Positions 26,115 through 35,279 of a stretch of 46,091 nt of DNA are shown here, in pieces. The first letter of the stretch is position 1, and each line of letters starts with the position of its first letter. A model generated the notes under the pieces. It was not told where the DNA came from, made no database searches, and worked only from the letters and a program-made list of their open reading frames with translations. This stretch comes from Candidatus Thorarchaeota archaeon (GTDB lineage: Archaea > Asgardarchaeota > Thorarchaeia > Thorarchaeales > Thorarchaeaceae), in assembly GCA_020348985.1 (NCBI GenBank), contig CP070761.1, positions 1,206,448 through 1,252,538 on the forward strand. The letters are read 5' to 3'. The translations under genes were made by a program, and so were the position numbers.

Positions 26115-26987
26115 ATGTCAGCAGTTGAGCTACACTATGACCTTCAAGAATTCGTGAAGGAGAAGGGAACACTCGCAGACAAGCTACGGCTAGTGGCTGC
26201 GGGCTACAGAATCACAGATGATGAAAGAGTCACCATCATTGAGCGGCTAGAGTCAATCCTAAATGAAGACGGCGGTGTGCCTTTTGATTTGGACGTAGGA
26301 AACCCAAGCTCTGTCAAGGAGACAGCCGAAATACTCGCATTGGTTTCGAAATTCAGGAAAGAACATGAGTCCCTTGTTAGGAAGCTAACGAGTTTCTTGG
26401 TTTCTCGCCAGAAGGGCAATGGTGGTTTTGCAGAAACGCTCAATCTGGATCCTTTCATTGAAGACAAATGGGGCGAATCCCTCGGGCGGGAGTTCTATCC
26501 TGTCGGCAAAAGCATTACATGGCTAACAGGGAAAGCACTGGAGGCTCTATGCTTGGTCAAATACGAGGATGAGGAGCGTCTTAAGAGAGCAAGAGACTAC
26601 TTGGTGGGCCTCCAGTACGAGGACGGTCATTGGCCGGACTTCGAAGGACAGGAGGTTTCCGACCCACTGGCGACCGGGAACATTCTGCCTGCATTGAAAG
26701 CGGTCGGCGTCAATGACGACAGTAAAGTGTACGAGGACGGGCGCGCTGCTCTCTTTCAGCATCTCAAGACCTCAGTTGAAAGAGACTGGCAATACGACAT
26801 GGTTGACTTATCGGCTGTGGGAAGGCCGATATCTGATAAGGAAACGGAAGTGATTAGACGAGGGGTGGAATTGGTCGTCCAAACACAAAGCGAGGATGGT
26901 GGATGGTCACACGCGGGGACCAAGAAGAGTGACCCCGAGCTGAGTTCCATTCTGGGATATGTTGTCCAACACTGTGGGAAGTTCTAG
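26115..26987 (+). CDS. Prenyltransferase/squalene-oxidase-repeat (alpha-toroid) protein
   Basis: 290 residues from ATG 26115; a GTG at 26082 adds 11. Three QW-like repeats are seen: QKGNGGFAE, QYEDGHWPD and QSEDGGWSH, each after a helix, in the alpha/alpha-toroid order. Between them, GREFYPVGKSITWLTGKALEALCLV and DPLATGNILPALKAVG are toroid helices. The usual cyclase DxDD or protonating motifs are not visible, so a terpene cyclase activity is not supported. Many archaeal proteins with this repeat are structural or of unknown role. GGAGGTG lies about 11-13 bases upstream of the ATG. The MGMT gene follows 24 bp downstream, so the two may be cotranscribed. Confidence 0.78.
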   Translation: MSAVELHYDLQEFVKEKGTLADKLRLVAAGYRITDDERVTIIERLESILNEDGGVPFDLDVGNPSSVKETAEILALVSKFRKEHESLVRKLTSFLVSRQKGNGGFAETLNLDPFIEDKWGESLGREFYPVGKSITWLTGKALEALCLVKYEDEERLKRARDYLVGLQYEDGHWPDFEGQEVSDPLATGNILPALKAVGVNDDSKVYEDGRAALFQHLKTSVERDWQYDMVDLSAVGRPISDKETEVIRRGVELVVQTQSEDGGWSHAGTKKSDPELSSILGYVVQHCGKF

Positions 26988-27011
26988 ATATCCGCCGGCT
27001 GAGGTGGGCGA

Positions 27012-27515
27012 ATGGCTACAAAAAAAGTTGCAGTTCTAGAAAGAGACGGCCAGTACGTGGCTGGTGTGTTCACTGAAGACGGACTGTACGCCACATCAAT
27101 TCCTAGGCTTAGCATGAGTGAGGCACTGAAAGCAGTAAATGGGAAGGGCCTCGAGAGAGATGACGACAGACGGTCTGTCTCAATCTTGGAAAAGGTGTTC
27201 CAGATTATTGAAGGTAGAGAGGATGTTGACATCAGTGGAGTCAAGCTTGACTTTGCAGATCTTACAAAGAACCAGATCTCAGTCATCAAGTCTCTTCTCA
27301 GAATCCCTCGGGGAAACACAATTACGTACGGGGATTTGGCAAGGAAGGCAGGACTTCCGAAGGCCGCTCGGTTTGTCGGTAATGTGATGGCCCAGAATCG
27401 GTTTGCACCTATAGTGCCATGCCACAGAGTCGTTTCCACGTCCGGGCTTGGTGGTTATGGTTTTGGGTTGGAGATGAAAAAGGAACTTCTAGCAAAGGAA
27501 GGCGCGTATTACTAG
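27012..27515 (+). CDS. ogt: Methylated-DNA-[protein]-cysteine S-methyltransferase (MGMT/Ogt)
   Basis: 167 residues; GAGGTG (27001-27006) lies five bases before ATG 27012. The C-terminal half is the MGMT domain: IPRGNTITYGDLARKAG, ARFVGNVMAQNRFAPIVPCHRVV with the alkyl-accepting Cys137 in PCHR, and GLGGYGFGLEMKKELL. The winged helix that flips the base out into the active site precedes it. Residues 1-75 are a diverged N-terminal domain. It repairs O6-alkylguanine by irreversible transfer of the alkyl group to Cys137. The conserved Asn before the active site (MAQNRFAPIVPCHR) is present. The length is normal. Confidence 0.94.
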   Translation: MATKKVAVLERDGQYVAGVFTEDGLYATSIPRLSMSEALKAVNGKGLERDDDRRSVSILEKVFQIIEGREDVDISGVKLDFADLTKNQISVIKSLLRIPRGNTITYGDLARKAGLPKAARFVGNVMAQNRFAPIVPCHRVVSTSGLGGYGFGLEMKKELLAKEGAYY

Positions 27516-27550
27516 GTAATATAGGCTATTCGCGGATTGTTTTCTCACAA

Positions 27551-27561
27551 TCCTTTATTCA
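27551..27561 (+). promoter_or_regulatory. Candidate TATA box upstream of 27613
   Basis: CCTTTATTC, centred near 27556, predicts a start near 27582 and a 30-base leader to TTG 27613. By eye, low certainty. Confidence 0.3.
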
Positions 27562-27612
27562 GTTCGCTGATAGGAAGCGTACGACCAGAGGGATAGTTCG
27601 GAGTGTGACCGA

Positions 27613-28089
27613 TTGAACCTAAAAGTACGCCAGAACGGAGAGATTGTCGAACTCAGGAAAGTAGAGCTTGAAGATGTTTGTCCTCCTTTGTATAGAACCC
27701 ACATCGGATACAATTCTCTCAAGAGGTTGGGATTCTCCATATCCTTCATTCGTCCGAAGAAAAGCTCATCGGGAGATTTTGAACGTATTCGATACAATTT
27801 CATGGAGAGAGGCGTGATGACGCGCCAGCTTGAAGATGAGCTGGAACCCGATATGAAAAGAGGAATTCTAAATCAGTTACCTCGTGGGGATTTCAAGATT
27901 GTACTTCTTTTGACTCAGATTCCGAGGCGTGGAGTCAACATCAGGCTTGACAAGTTTGAATACGAGTTTCTAGGGTGTATTCTCTTCAGGAATGAAGAAG
28001 TGCTCGACGTTGTCATGAACTCGACACCGACCAAGGAGATCCTCATGCCGATGTACGAAATGGAGGAAGTTGTGCCAGAGGCTGCCTAG
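27613..28089 (+). CDS. Hypothetical protein, 158 aa
   Basis: Not recognised. It starts with TTG 27613, with GGAGTG about eight bases upstream. The sequence mixes strands and loops: LKVRQNGEIVELRKVELEDV, CPPLYRTHIGYNSLKRLGF, FERIRYNFMERGVMTRQLED, FKIVLLLTQIPRRGVNIRL, and LGCILFRNEEVLDVVM. Basic patches around RPKK and RRGVNIR might suit nucleic-acid binding, but no named motif is present. It follows the MGMT gene by 97 bp with its own possible promoter and converges on the small membrane-protein frame at 28096-28251. Confidence 0.6.
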   Translation: MNLKVRQNGEIVELRKVELEDVCPPLYRTHIGYNSLKRLGFSISFIRPKKSSSGDFERIRYNFMERGVMTRQLEDELEPDMKRGILNQLPRGDFKIVLLLTQIPRRGVNIRLDKFEYEFLGCILFRNEEVLDVVMNSTPTKEILMPMYEMEEVVPEAA

Positions 28090-28095
28090 TTCGAT

Positions 28096-28251
28096 TCAGA
28101 GCTTGCGCGTCGTTGGTGAAATCCGCTTCTCTAACTCTTGCAGCTGATCTCTCTTCTTCTTCGTTCGGTAAGCCGCCAGACCGGCTCTACCAAAGAGCAA
28201 CGCAAGTGGGACCCCTATCCATATTATCAGAAATGTCATGTCTGTCTGCAT
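28096..28251 (-). CDS. Possible small single-pass membrane protein, 51 aa
   Basis: I found this frame by translating the reverse strand between the genes at 27613 and 28351. From ATG 28251 it reads MQTDMTFLIIWIGVPLALLF, then GRAGLAAYRTKKKRDQ and a short charged helix ending in RKL at the TGA. One clear membrane helix (about residues 6-28) is followed by a strongly basic cytoplasmic tail (positive-inside, N-out/C-in). It fills an otherwise empty 261-bp gap. There is no good Shine-Dalgarno, only GGCGA. The family is not recognised; the chance of a random frame having such a textbook helix plus basic tail is low, but it is not proof. Confidence 0.5.
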   Translation of the reverse strand: MQTDMTFLIIWIGVPLALLFGRAGLAAYRTKKKRDQLQELEKRISPTTRKL

Positions 28252-28350
28252 TTTTCGCCAGTTGTCGTGTCTCAAATCACGAATTAAGCCTGTTGTCTGC
28301 TGCAGAACTTGCGTGTGTTTATCTAGGAGTTCATTGAATGAGAATCAGTT

Positions 28351-30039
28351 GTGATTCATTTGTCGAAGGTATCGAGAGGAGTGCCAAAGGAGATAGCGGA
28401 ATTTGGAGAAAGGCAGTTCAATGATACTGGCGCGGCTCTGGTTGAGATCCTCAGAGTCAAAGCAGCCACGGTAAGAAAGCATTTCAAACAGTTGCAGGGA
28501 GCTACGTTTCTCGTTTCTGTTGCGTCAATGGATAGAGTCCGCATCTACTTTTTCGATAGGGCAGGCAACATGATGATTGCTGAGAACATTGAACCAGAGA
28601 ATTACAATCGAGTGAGGAAGCAGTCCAGACTTCTTGCGAAGTTCGTTAAGCCAAGGCCGCCCACCCCCGAAGAGTTGAGAATGGAAGCAACAGAAGAGTT
28701 GCGGCAGGCACTGTCAAAGGCAATCCGACGCGTGTCCAGAGCGCTGGCAGTCAGTGAACCGGAATTCCCACCCACATTTGTCACGAAATCCGTGAATCAA
28801 GAGCAGACTCAAGGATTTGGAGTCTCATTTGAGGAAGATGGTGCCATTCTGTTTGAGGAGCCTTCGGTCAAGTCAATCTGGTCCGAAGGAATAATGACAA
28901 GGACGGCTTTCTTGCTCTTGCTCGATTGGAAGAAGTCAGAACTTTCATTCAGTGAGTGTGTCGGGAATGCCTTGGCACTATCCCTGGCAAGGAAAAGTGC
29001 AAGAAACGATTGGCTGCAAATTTGGACTGAGAAGTCAAAGAACTCCGAAATGAAACCTGTTGTAGATCATTTCGTGAATCACAGTGATACATACCATACT
29101 GACGGATATAGATGGATTCTTCAATTGATTCAAAGAGGGCCAGTATCTGATCACTTGGAGCATTGGATCAAAGGGCTTACGATAATCCACGAGAATCTTG
29201 AGGTTTCTCTTGGAACCGAAGACTATCACACTATAGCTCGACTCATTTCAAGTCTGTCAGACCCCCGAAAGATATCAAAGGCCCAAGACAAACTTCGGAC
29301 AATCCATCTATCAGCCAGAGCACTCTGTGACCCTACTCCCTTGGGATTGGAGCTAGTGATTGAGGACAAGAAGGATGCCGATCCTGATTCAGATTGGCTA
29401 GCTGTCACGTATCTTGAGGGGGGCAATGTTCGTCGTATTCATATCGGGACAGGGACGGGAGACCCTGTGTATTTGGTTTCATATTTCCTGAGCATTGACA
29501 ACATCTTTCCAAAACCAGGAGGAATCAAGCCTCTTGGTAACGATATCATCAGGTGGGCACTAAAGGCTTTTGGGCTTGAGTCTGAGCTAACACCCACGTA
29601 CTCCTCGATGGTTGAGCTGAAGTCAAGAACGCTCTCTTCCGCTGAGAAAGCTGTCCTGGAGAGACTGATTGAGGGAGAGCAGCAAGTTCTTTATGACACA
29701 CTCGTTGGCTCACCGGGCCGACTAAAATCGCTGATGGACTCAGGAGCCGTCTCAATGGTCCCAAGCTTTCACCATGTCGGATTGAAACCAAATCTGCTTG
29801 TGAAAGGCGGATTTGATCGGCTGAGGGCTGTTGCCGAGGACGCAAGCCTTGAAGCGACAACCTTCGTGTCAAATGACGAAGCGATATCACTTATTTCGGC
29901 ACCAGGAGCGTGGGCTCAGAGGGCCATACGAGCAACCCTTTCGAATGGATGTGCCGTGTATCCTGTTGTTGACATTCTTTCACAAAGAGGTCTAATTCGC
30001 ACCGAGAGAATGACCATTGGAGACTTCGTACCTAGTTGA
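28351..30039 (+). CDS. Large hypothetical protein, 562 aa
   Basis: Not recognised. It starts with GTG 28351; the only Shine-Dalgarno-like GGAG is too far upstream. No membrane segments, no cysteine clusters, no nucleotide-binding motif. Residues 1-110 form a small alpha/beta domain (RVKAATVRKHFKQL, ATFLVSVASMDRVRIYFFD). The middle (110-350) is helical and charged, and the last 200 residues contain GLELVIEDKKDADPDSDW, IHIGTGTGDPVYLVSYFLS and ISAPGAWAQRAIRATLSNGC. The overall look is a soluble cytoplasmic protein. Its last eight bases overlap the end of the convergent GTPase gene. No function inferred. Confidence 0.68.
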   Translation: MIHLSKVSRGVPKEIAEFGERQFNDTGAALVEILRVKAATVRKHFKQLQGATFLVSVASMDRVRIYFFDRAGNMMIAENIEPENYNRVRKQSRLLAKFVKPRPPTPEELRMEATEELRQALSKAIRRVSRALAVSEPEFPPTFVTKSVNQEQTQGFGVSFEEDGAILFEEPSVKSIWSEGIMTRTAFLLLLDWKKSELSFSECVGNALALSLARKSARNDWLQIWTEKSKNSEMKPVVDHFVNHSDTYHTDGYRWILQLIQRGPVSDHLEHWIKGLTIIHENLEVSLGTEDYHTIARLISSLSDPRKISKAQDKLRTIHLSARALCDPTPLGLELVIEDKKDADPDSDWLAVTYLEGGNVRRIHIGTGTGDPVYLVSYFLSIDNIFPKPGGIKPLGNDIIRWALKAFGLESELTPTYSSMVELKSRTLSSAEKAVLERLIEGEQQVLYDTLVGSPGRLKSLMDSGAVSMVPSFHHVGLKPNLLVKGGFDRLRAVAEDASLEATTFVSNDEAISLISAPGAWAQRAIRATLSNGCAVYPVVDILSQRGLIRTERMTIGDFVPS

Positions 30040-31696
30040 TGACTTCTACAATTGTTCCAATTGCCCGAGTGTTAGCCTCTCTCAACACAATCTTGTCACC
30101 AACCATTAGCGCCTCAGGCCGAATTAGAAACTCCAATCGCACTCTTGCAAAGTCGCCGACAGTCAAGTAGTCAGCGTCATAGATTTTCCTCAAGACGACA
30201 GCTTGTTGTATCGTATGGCTTTGAAACACAGGTGAGTATCCTTCGGATATTCTCGTAGGATGGCGAGTCACCACTATGTTAGCTTCGAATTGCGGACAAC
30301 TCGAAACCTCAGCATCAGTATCAGATAGGACCTGCCCTCTTCTGACCTCATGTTTGTCCACATCTTTGATGTCAAATCCGAACAAATCCCCGAGCTTGAC
30401 GAGTCCCACTCGTCGCTTGAACATCTCTATGGAGAACAGACGCCCCTCAAGGAACTGACCGTTTACATCAGGACCTAGCAAGAGATTCTGTCCCTTTTTG
30501 AAGACCCCTGACTTGACAGTACCAGTAACGACGACATTGGTTCCCCGGATTCCTCGATACACTTTGTCTACGTATGCACGTGCAGGTCTTTCGAAGTCAA
30601 TCCTGTCTGTTGTGGAAGGTAGCTGGCTAAGGAGTTTGACCAGTATTGAAAGCGATGACATGTCTGTTGCAGCAGTATGAAATATTGGAACAACAACACC
30701 GTTGTGTATCTCTCGCAGCACAGGTGGAATATCATCTGCATCCGAAATACCGACAGGGATGCGACCAATCTCCTTCAGCGTATCTCTTAGAACCTCTTCA
30801 ACTAGATTAACATCTTCATCCTTGGCTCTGTCTGTCTTAGAAATTGCGACAATGAATGGAGATTCTTGAGTAGACATTAGGATGAGATGTTCTCTGGTAA
30901 TATCATCAAGTCGACGAATTCCTGAACGATCTTCTTCAGCGCGGATTAAGTTAGCTTCTTCAGGAGCCGGCACTAGGATCAGCCCATATTGAGCATCAGC
31001 ACCAAGTATGCTTCGTATCATCGTCTTACTGTACTCTTTGTGTCCTGGTGCATCGAAGAAGGTGAGAATTCTCGCAGACTGATCCAGAACACGTGCGGAT
31101 TCTTCCTTGTTCAATGGATTTTCGATGTGTATGCTTTGCCCTTCCTCGTCGAAGCCCATGAATGCCAGATGAATATCTGCCGTCTGCCCTCGTGTAATCT
31201 CCTGAGGATGAATGAGAAGGAATGACCGTGACCTACCGCTGCCATCGTCTGGAGTTCCAGTGACTAGAGCTCCGATGAGAGTTGACTTGCCAGAGTTCAC
31301 CCTTCCTGCCACGTTGATTGAGCATGTCTCCTTGATTTCGGGGGCTTCAATCCTCTTCAACAGGTAAATGCCAACAAACCCCTTCTCTGTTTCTACCCTT
31401 TCCTCTTCTACGATTTCCACTTCGGCCTCTGCGCATACTTCAGCGAGAATTGAGGAAGCACTTTCCAGATCATCCTCGCTGAGACCGTACACCTTCCATT
31501 CCTTTCCATTTACGTCTTCAATCCCAACCAAGAATGTTCCTTCAAATGGGCTCTCACAAGTCATGTATCTGATTCTTGTAACAAGTTTCTGAAACCGATC
31601 TTTCTTAAGGTCGGTGTCAGAGAGTATCCTCTTGAACTCGGTATTCCGGGTCTCACCAATCCGCAGGATCTCTTTGATATCTTCTACAGATGTCAT
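30032..31696 (-). CDS. GTPBP1/SelB-like translational GTPase
   Basis: 554 residues. Residues 1-115 form an N-terminal domain (GETRNTEFKRIL, FLVGIEDVNGKEWKVYGLSE). G1 is GRVNSGKST (131-139), G3 is DAPGHKEY and G4 is SKTD, with Ser replacing the usual Asn. Beta-barrel domains II and III follow (RAYVDKVYRGIRGTNVVVTG, FEANIVVTRHPTRI, ending in AIGTIVEVIN). This pattern is that of the archaeal GTPBP1/2-like EF-Tu relatives, which act on ribosomes or RNA quality control; a true SelB would have a C-terminal SECIS-binding extension, absent here. The ATG lies two bases after the TAG of the TPR gene with GGAG in that gene's last codons, so the two are coupled. Confidence 0.87.
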   Translation of the reverse strand: MTSVEDIKEILRIGETRNTEFKRILSDTDLKKDRFQKLVTRIRYMTCESPFEGTFLVGIEDVNGKEWKVYGLSEDDLESASSILAEVCAEAEVEIVEEERVETEKGFVGIYLLKRIEAPEIKETCSINVAGRVNSGKSTLIGALVTGTPDDGSGRSRSFLLIHPQEITRGQTADIHLAFMGFDEEGQSIHIENPLNKEESARVLDQSARILTFFDAPGHKEYSKTMIRSILGADAQYGLILVPAPEEANLIRAEEDRSGIRRLDDITREHLILMSTQESPFIVAISKTDRAKDEDVNLVEEVLRDTLKEIGRIPVGISDADDIPPVLREIHNGVVVPIFHTAATDMSSLSILVKLLSQLPSTTDRIDFERPARAYVDKVYRGIRGTNVVVTGTVKSGVFKKGQNLLLGPDVNGQFLEGRLFSIEMFKRRVGLVKLGDLFGFDIKDVDKHEVRRGQVLSDTDAEVSSCPQFEANIVVTRHPTRISEGYSPVFQSHTIQQAVVLRKIYDADYLTVGDFARVRLEFLIRPEALMVGDKIVLREANTRAIGTIVEVIN

Positions 31697-31698
31697 TA

Positions 31699-33699
31699 CT
31701 AGTTCTCCGAGAATATGCTCCCAACCAGTTCTGAGGCTCCCATGTAATCAGCAGTCGCAACTGAATCATCACTGGCAGGATAGGCTACTTCATACTTTTG
31801 AGTGAACTCGTGAAGCCGATACCTAACGTCAAATGTCTCTTGATTCGCTATCAGTGTCACAATCCTAGTTGATGTGTGCTCCATCATCAGTGTGAATCCT
31901 TCGTGATTAATAGACCGAAGCAGTCCGATATCGCCCAGTAGCTCTTCCGAGAAGACCGAGATGGCCGAAACGAAACCTCCCAGAAGAGAGCTGTCCATCT
32001 TGAGCTTCTCGTCGAAGTAGTGGACAAACTCAGGAAGTCCGGAGCTACGGCTCAGAGCGATTAGTGCATGAAGCACTGGAGATGGGACCTCTCTGAGCTT
32101 CCCCACCGGCCTGAATCCTGAAACCCTGTTTAGCGACTGTTTCATTCCTGCTTGGTCAATCTCAGATGCGGCAGGGACAACCTCAGAATAAGTCGCCATT
32201 CTCTTCTTCACTTCAATCTCCAATCGATCATCTGCCAGGAAAGTGGCAACACTGGAGACTTTCTCCAAGTCTGTCTTGGCTTCAAGTGTACGACCGCCGT
32301 GTCTTCTGATTTCGCTTCTTAGAAGAAGTGCTTCAGCGAAGAGAGCCTGAAGTCCTTGTTCCTTGGCAATCTGTATCAAGTCATCCAAGTGATAGGCGGC
32401 GGTTGCCAAAGACTCCGCATCACCTAAAGACAGGAATGAGTCTAAGTGGGTTCTTGCTATCTCAAGTTTCGACTGAATGAGGATCTCGAAGAGTTGGTTC
32501 TCACGCGAGAGTCTAAGAGCCTCTTCCAGCGACTGAATGGCCGCAACTATGTTCCCAGCATGAGCTTCGCACACACCCCTTGTGTGCAAGAAAGTGGCTC
32601 GCTGCATGGGGATTTCTGAAGACTCAGCGATTCGTCCAGTCTTCTCAAGATACTTGCTCGCTTGGCTATGTTTCCCTTGTTTGGCGAGTAATACTGCGTA
32701 GAAAGCAAATGCTTCTATGACACCGGATTCGGTCTTCTCCTCTAGTCTCACTGCCTCCTTCAGGTATTGGGTAGCTTCATCGAGCCGTCCAAGAAGCGTG
32801 GTTAACTGGCCCAGATTCGCAAGTGTAACCAACTTAGTCGCGTCAACATCCATGTATGTAAGTGATTCTTCGAAATACTCCAGGGCCTCTTCCAATCTAA
32901 GTGAGTTTAACATGAGAGTCCCCATATTGTTCGTTGCCATGCCCAATCCAATTCTGGATGACACTTCTTCACTGATTCTCCTGAGCTCTTCATAATGCTC
33001 CTGTGCCTTGGCGAAATCACCTTGGTAGTTTGCGATATTGCCTCTGAGGTTCTCAACCAATGCCGAAGTTGTTCTCTGTCCAGCGGTTTTGGCCATGCCT
33101 TCGAGAGTTTCTGCTATTCTCACTGCTCGCGACGATTCACCAACTTGATTCAGCAGAGACCCCACAACATAGAGCGTAAACATTGTGACAATCAGTGGTT
33201 TGTCAACCTGCTCGGGATGTGCCTCAAGTAGATTGTCAAACTCCATAACCGCCACTATGACGCTTGTGTCCCTTTCTGCTGCGGCTTTCAGGACCTTGGT
33301 TGTGCTAAGCCGAACGAGGTCTGAAGGAGGAGAATCCTCAGATACGAGTGACTCCATCACAGATAATACTTCGCCCAATCCTTTACTATCCATGAGAACG
33401 AACAATGCGATTGTTCTGAGACCCAAGACCTCGATGTCCTGTGAGTCTGTTGATAGGAAAAGTGCTTCAGCAATCCTTCCTCGGTCCAAGCACGCTTTCA
33501 TTCCAAGTGTGATAATTGCGGGGTCAGGTGATTCCTTCATACATTCTTTGGTTGCAAGCTCAACAGCAAGGTCTGTGAAAGCCTCATAGTAGGAGACATC
33601 TTTGCCAGACTTCTTCTCAGCCTCCTTGATCAGCCTAGCCCAAGGAATCGTCTCTCTCTCAACGAGATAGACGAGTTCCGACGGGACCTTTCCTTTCAT
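31699..33699 (-). CDS. TPR-repeat protein with C-terminal longin/roadblock-like domain
   Basis: 666 residues. From about 170 to 480 there are repeated TPR units, for example NNMGTLMLNSLRLEEALEYF, ANLGQLTTLLGRLDEATQYL and LAKQGKHSQASKYLEKTG. From about 540 the sequence changes: LIALSRSSGLPEFVHYFDEK, then LLGGFVSAISVFSEELLG, EGFTLMMEHTSTRIVTLIAN and VRYRLHEFTQKYEVAY. This strand-helix order (short strands, 'GFxSAIxxFS' helix, three strands, helix) is that of the longin/roadblock-like domains common in Asgard proteins, often bound to small GTPases. It is coupled to the GTPBP1-like gene two bases downstream, so both may work in one complex. TPR call firm; longin-like call moderate. Confidence 0.82.
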   Translation of the reverse strand: MKGKVPSELVYLVERETIPWARLIKEAEKKSGKDVSYYEAFTDLAVELATKECMKESPDPAIITLGMKACLDRGRIAEALFLSTDSQDIEVLGLRTIALFVLMDSKGLGEVLSVMESLVSEDSPPSDLVRLSTTKVLKAAAERDTSVIVAVMEFDNLLEAHPEQVDKPLIVTMFTLYVVGSLLNQVGESSRAVRIAETLEGMAKTAGQRTTSALVENLRGNIANYQGDFAKAQEHYEELRRISEEVSSRIGLGMATNNMGTLMLNSLRLEEALEYFEESLTYMDVDATKLVTLANLGQLTTLLGRLDEATQYLKEAVRLEEKTESGVIEAFAFYAVLLAKQGKHSQASKYLEKTGRIAESSEIPMQRATFLHTRGVCEAHAGNIVAAIQSLEEALRLSRENQLFEILIQSKLEIARTHLDSFLSLGDAESLATAAYHLDDLIQIAKEQGLQALFAEALLLRSEIRRHGGRTLEAKTDLEKVSSVATFLADDRLEIEVKKRMATYSEVVPAASEIDQAGMKQSLNRVSGFRPVGKLREVPSPVLHALIALSRSSGLPEFVHYFDEKLKMDSSLLGGFVSAISVFSEELLGDIGLLRSINHEGFTLMMEHTSTRIVTLIANQETFDVRYRLHEFTQKYEVAYPASDDSVATADYMGASELVGSIFSEN

Positions 33700-33859
33700 T
33701 TCACTTGCACTCTCAGTCGCCTAACGCGGACTCGTATTGGTTTTCCGGTAATTCCCCTTTGCTTGACTTTCTTTGGTTCAGGAACCGAATTGCACTCTCT
33801 GGCGTTTAACGTAATCTTATTAGAGTAATGGGAATGTCGCCACATTAACATCCTACCTT
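33700..33859. promoter_or_regulatory. Divergent promoter region, TPR gene / tldD
   Basis: 160 bp. GCGTTTAACG (33803-33812) and TCTTATTAG (about 33815-33823) are candidate TATA elements for tldD, predicting starts 15-30 bases before GTG 33860. Nothing else stands out. Confidence 0.35.
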
Positions 33860-35266
33860 GTGGAGCTGACTTGTTTGTTCGACGAGCTAGAAAAAGCTGT
33901 AGAAACCGGAAGGAATCTCGGAGCTGAGTATGTTGAGCTCCGAGGTGAATCAGGGTTCATAGAGTATATTCAGATGGAGGATAGAAATGTAAATGCCCTG
34001 ACTCAACGACTCGAAAGAGGCATAGCCATCAGAGTGCTGGTCGATGGCGCCTGGGGTTTTGTGTCAACAGGAGATCTCTCAGCGATTGATTTCGGAGTTG
34101 AGAGTGCCTTCAAGATGGCGAAAGCTGCTGCAAAGACTAGGAAGGACCCAATTGCGTTGGCTGAGGTTAAGGCATTTGAGAAGAAAGAAACACTGGATAT
34201 CGAAAGAGATCCTAGACATGTTCCAATCGAAGAGAAAATCAAATACATGGACGATATGACGACTCACATTCGCGATTTCGATGATCGGATTACTGCCGTT
34301 ACAGTCAAAGTGAGGACAGCATCTGGACACAAGTACTTGGTAACATCAGAGGGAACTAGGATTCAGTCTCAATCCACTCTTGTATGGGCCTACCCGTGGG
34401 TTAGTGGAAAGGAAGGTACGAAGCTAAGCGCAGCGCGCTACGAGGAAGCTTCAACTCACCAAGGCTGGGAGTATCTCGAACAAGTAGCAACCCCAGAGTA
34501 TGTTGGTCTAAATGCCGCAGAGAAGGTGAAGCTGCAGCTCGAGGGAACTCCGGCCAAGGGCGGCTCATTTCCATGTGTGCTTGGTCCAAGAGTCATCGGC
34601 GTTTTGGCACATGAGGCGCTTGGCCATCTCGCTGAAGCGGATCTGACCATTAATAGCTCTTTCAACGGAAAGGTTGGAGAGGTTGTAGGAGCGGAAGGAG
34701 TAAACATGACAGACGATGGTAGAATGCCGGGGATGCTTGGAACTTCAGGATTCGATGACGAGGGAGTGCCTTCTAGTAGGGTTGAGATCATAAAGGACTC
34801 GGTTCTCAAAGAGCTTATGACCAACAGGGAGTACGCCGCCAAAATCGGTCAAAGACCCACCGGCAATGCTCGGGCAGAAAGCTATCTGTTTCCACCCATC
34901 ATCAGAATGAGGAACACAATGTTTGAACCGGGTGATTTCTCGCCTGACGAGCTCTTTGAGGGCATCAAGTTCGGCTATTACTGTGCAGATTTCCGCGGTG
35001 GCCAAGCTCAGATGAATGCTAGTTTCCAAGTAGGAATTCAGGAGGCATATGAAATAGTGGATGGTCAGCTCGGACAGCCTGTGACTGATCTATCCATTTC
35101 GGGCATTGCTACTGATTCATTGTTCAAAATCGAGGGAGTGGCAAAAGAGGAGTTTCCGTGGGAAGCAGGCCGTTGTGGGAAAGGTCAGGAAGCCTTCGTA
35201 TCATCAGGCGGGCCGAGAATCAGATTCCTCGAAGGAGGAATTACATTCGGAGGAGTTACCAACTAG
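33860..35266 (+). CDS. tldD: TldD-family metalloprotease subunit
   Basis: 468 residues from GTG 33860. The zinc motif HEALGH (His251, Glu252, His255) is in VLAHEALGHLAEAD, and the C-terminal ATDSLFKIEGVAKEEFPW leads to a GKGQEAFVSSGGPRIRF segment that closes the catalytic chamber. TldD pairs with TldE/PmbA as a heterodimer that degrades unfolded peptides and trims some modified peptides; TldD supplies the zinc site. The next gene is the partner subunit, 13 bp downstream. Length and motif order are normal. No signal peptide is present, so it acts in the cytoplasm. Together with the M29 peptidase it fits intracellular peptide turnover. Confidence 0.95.
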   Translation: MELTCLFDELEKAVETGRNLGAEYVELRGESGFIEYIQMEDRNVNALTQRLERGIAIRVLVDGAWGFVSTGDLSAIDFGVESAFKMAKAAAKTRKDPIALAEVKAFEKKETLDIERDPRHVPIEEKIKYMDDMTTHIRDFDDRITAVTVKVRTASGHKYLVTSEGTRIQSQSTLVWAYPWVSGKEGTKLSAARYEEASTHQGWEYLEQVATPEYVGLNAAEKVKLQLEGTPAKGGSFPCVLGPRVIGVLAHEALGHLAEADLTINSSFNGKVGEVVGAEGVNMTDDGRMPGMLGTSGFDDEGVPSSRVEIIKDSVLKELMTNREYAAKIGQRPTGNARAESYLFPPIIRMRNTMFEPGDFSPDELFEGIKFGYYCADFRGGQAQMNASFQVGIQEAYEIVDGQLGQPVTDLSISGIATDSLFKIEGVAKEEFPWEAGRCGKGQEAFVSSGGPRIRFLEGGITFGGVTN

Positions 35267-35279
35267 GAGATTGAAAAAG

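Noticed and set aside
30032..31696. SelB (selenocysteine elongation factor)
   Set aside because: It lacks the C-terminal winged-helix extension, G4 is SKTD, and the N-terminal domain fits GTPBP1-like proteins; no SECIS or selenocysteine codon is evident.
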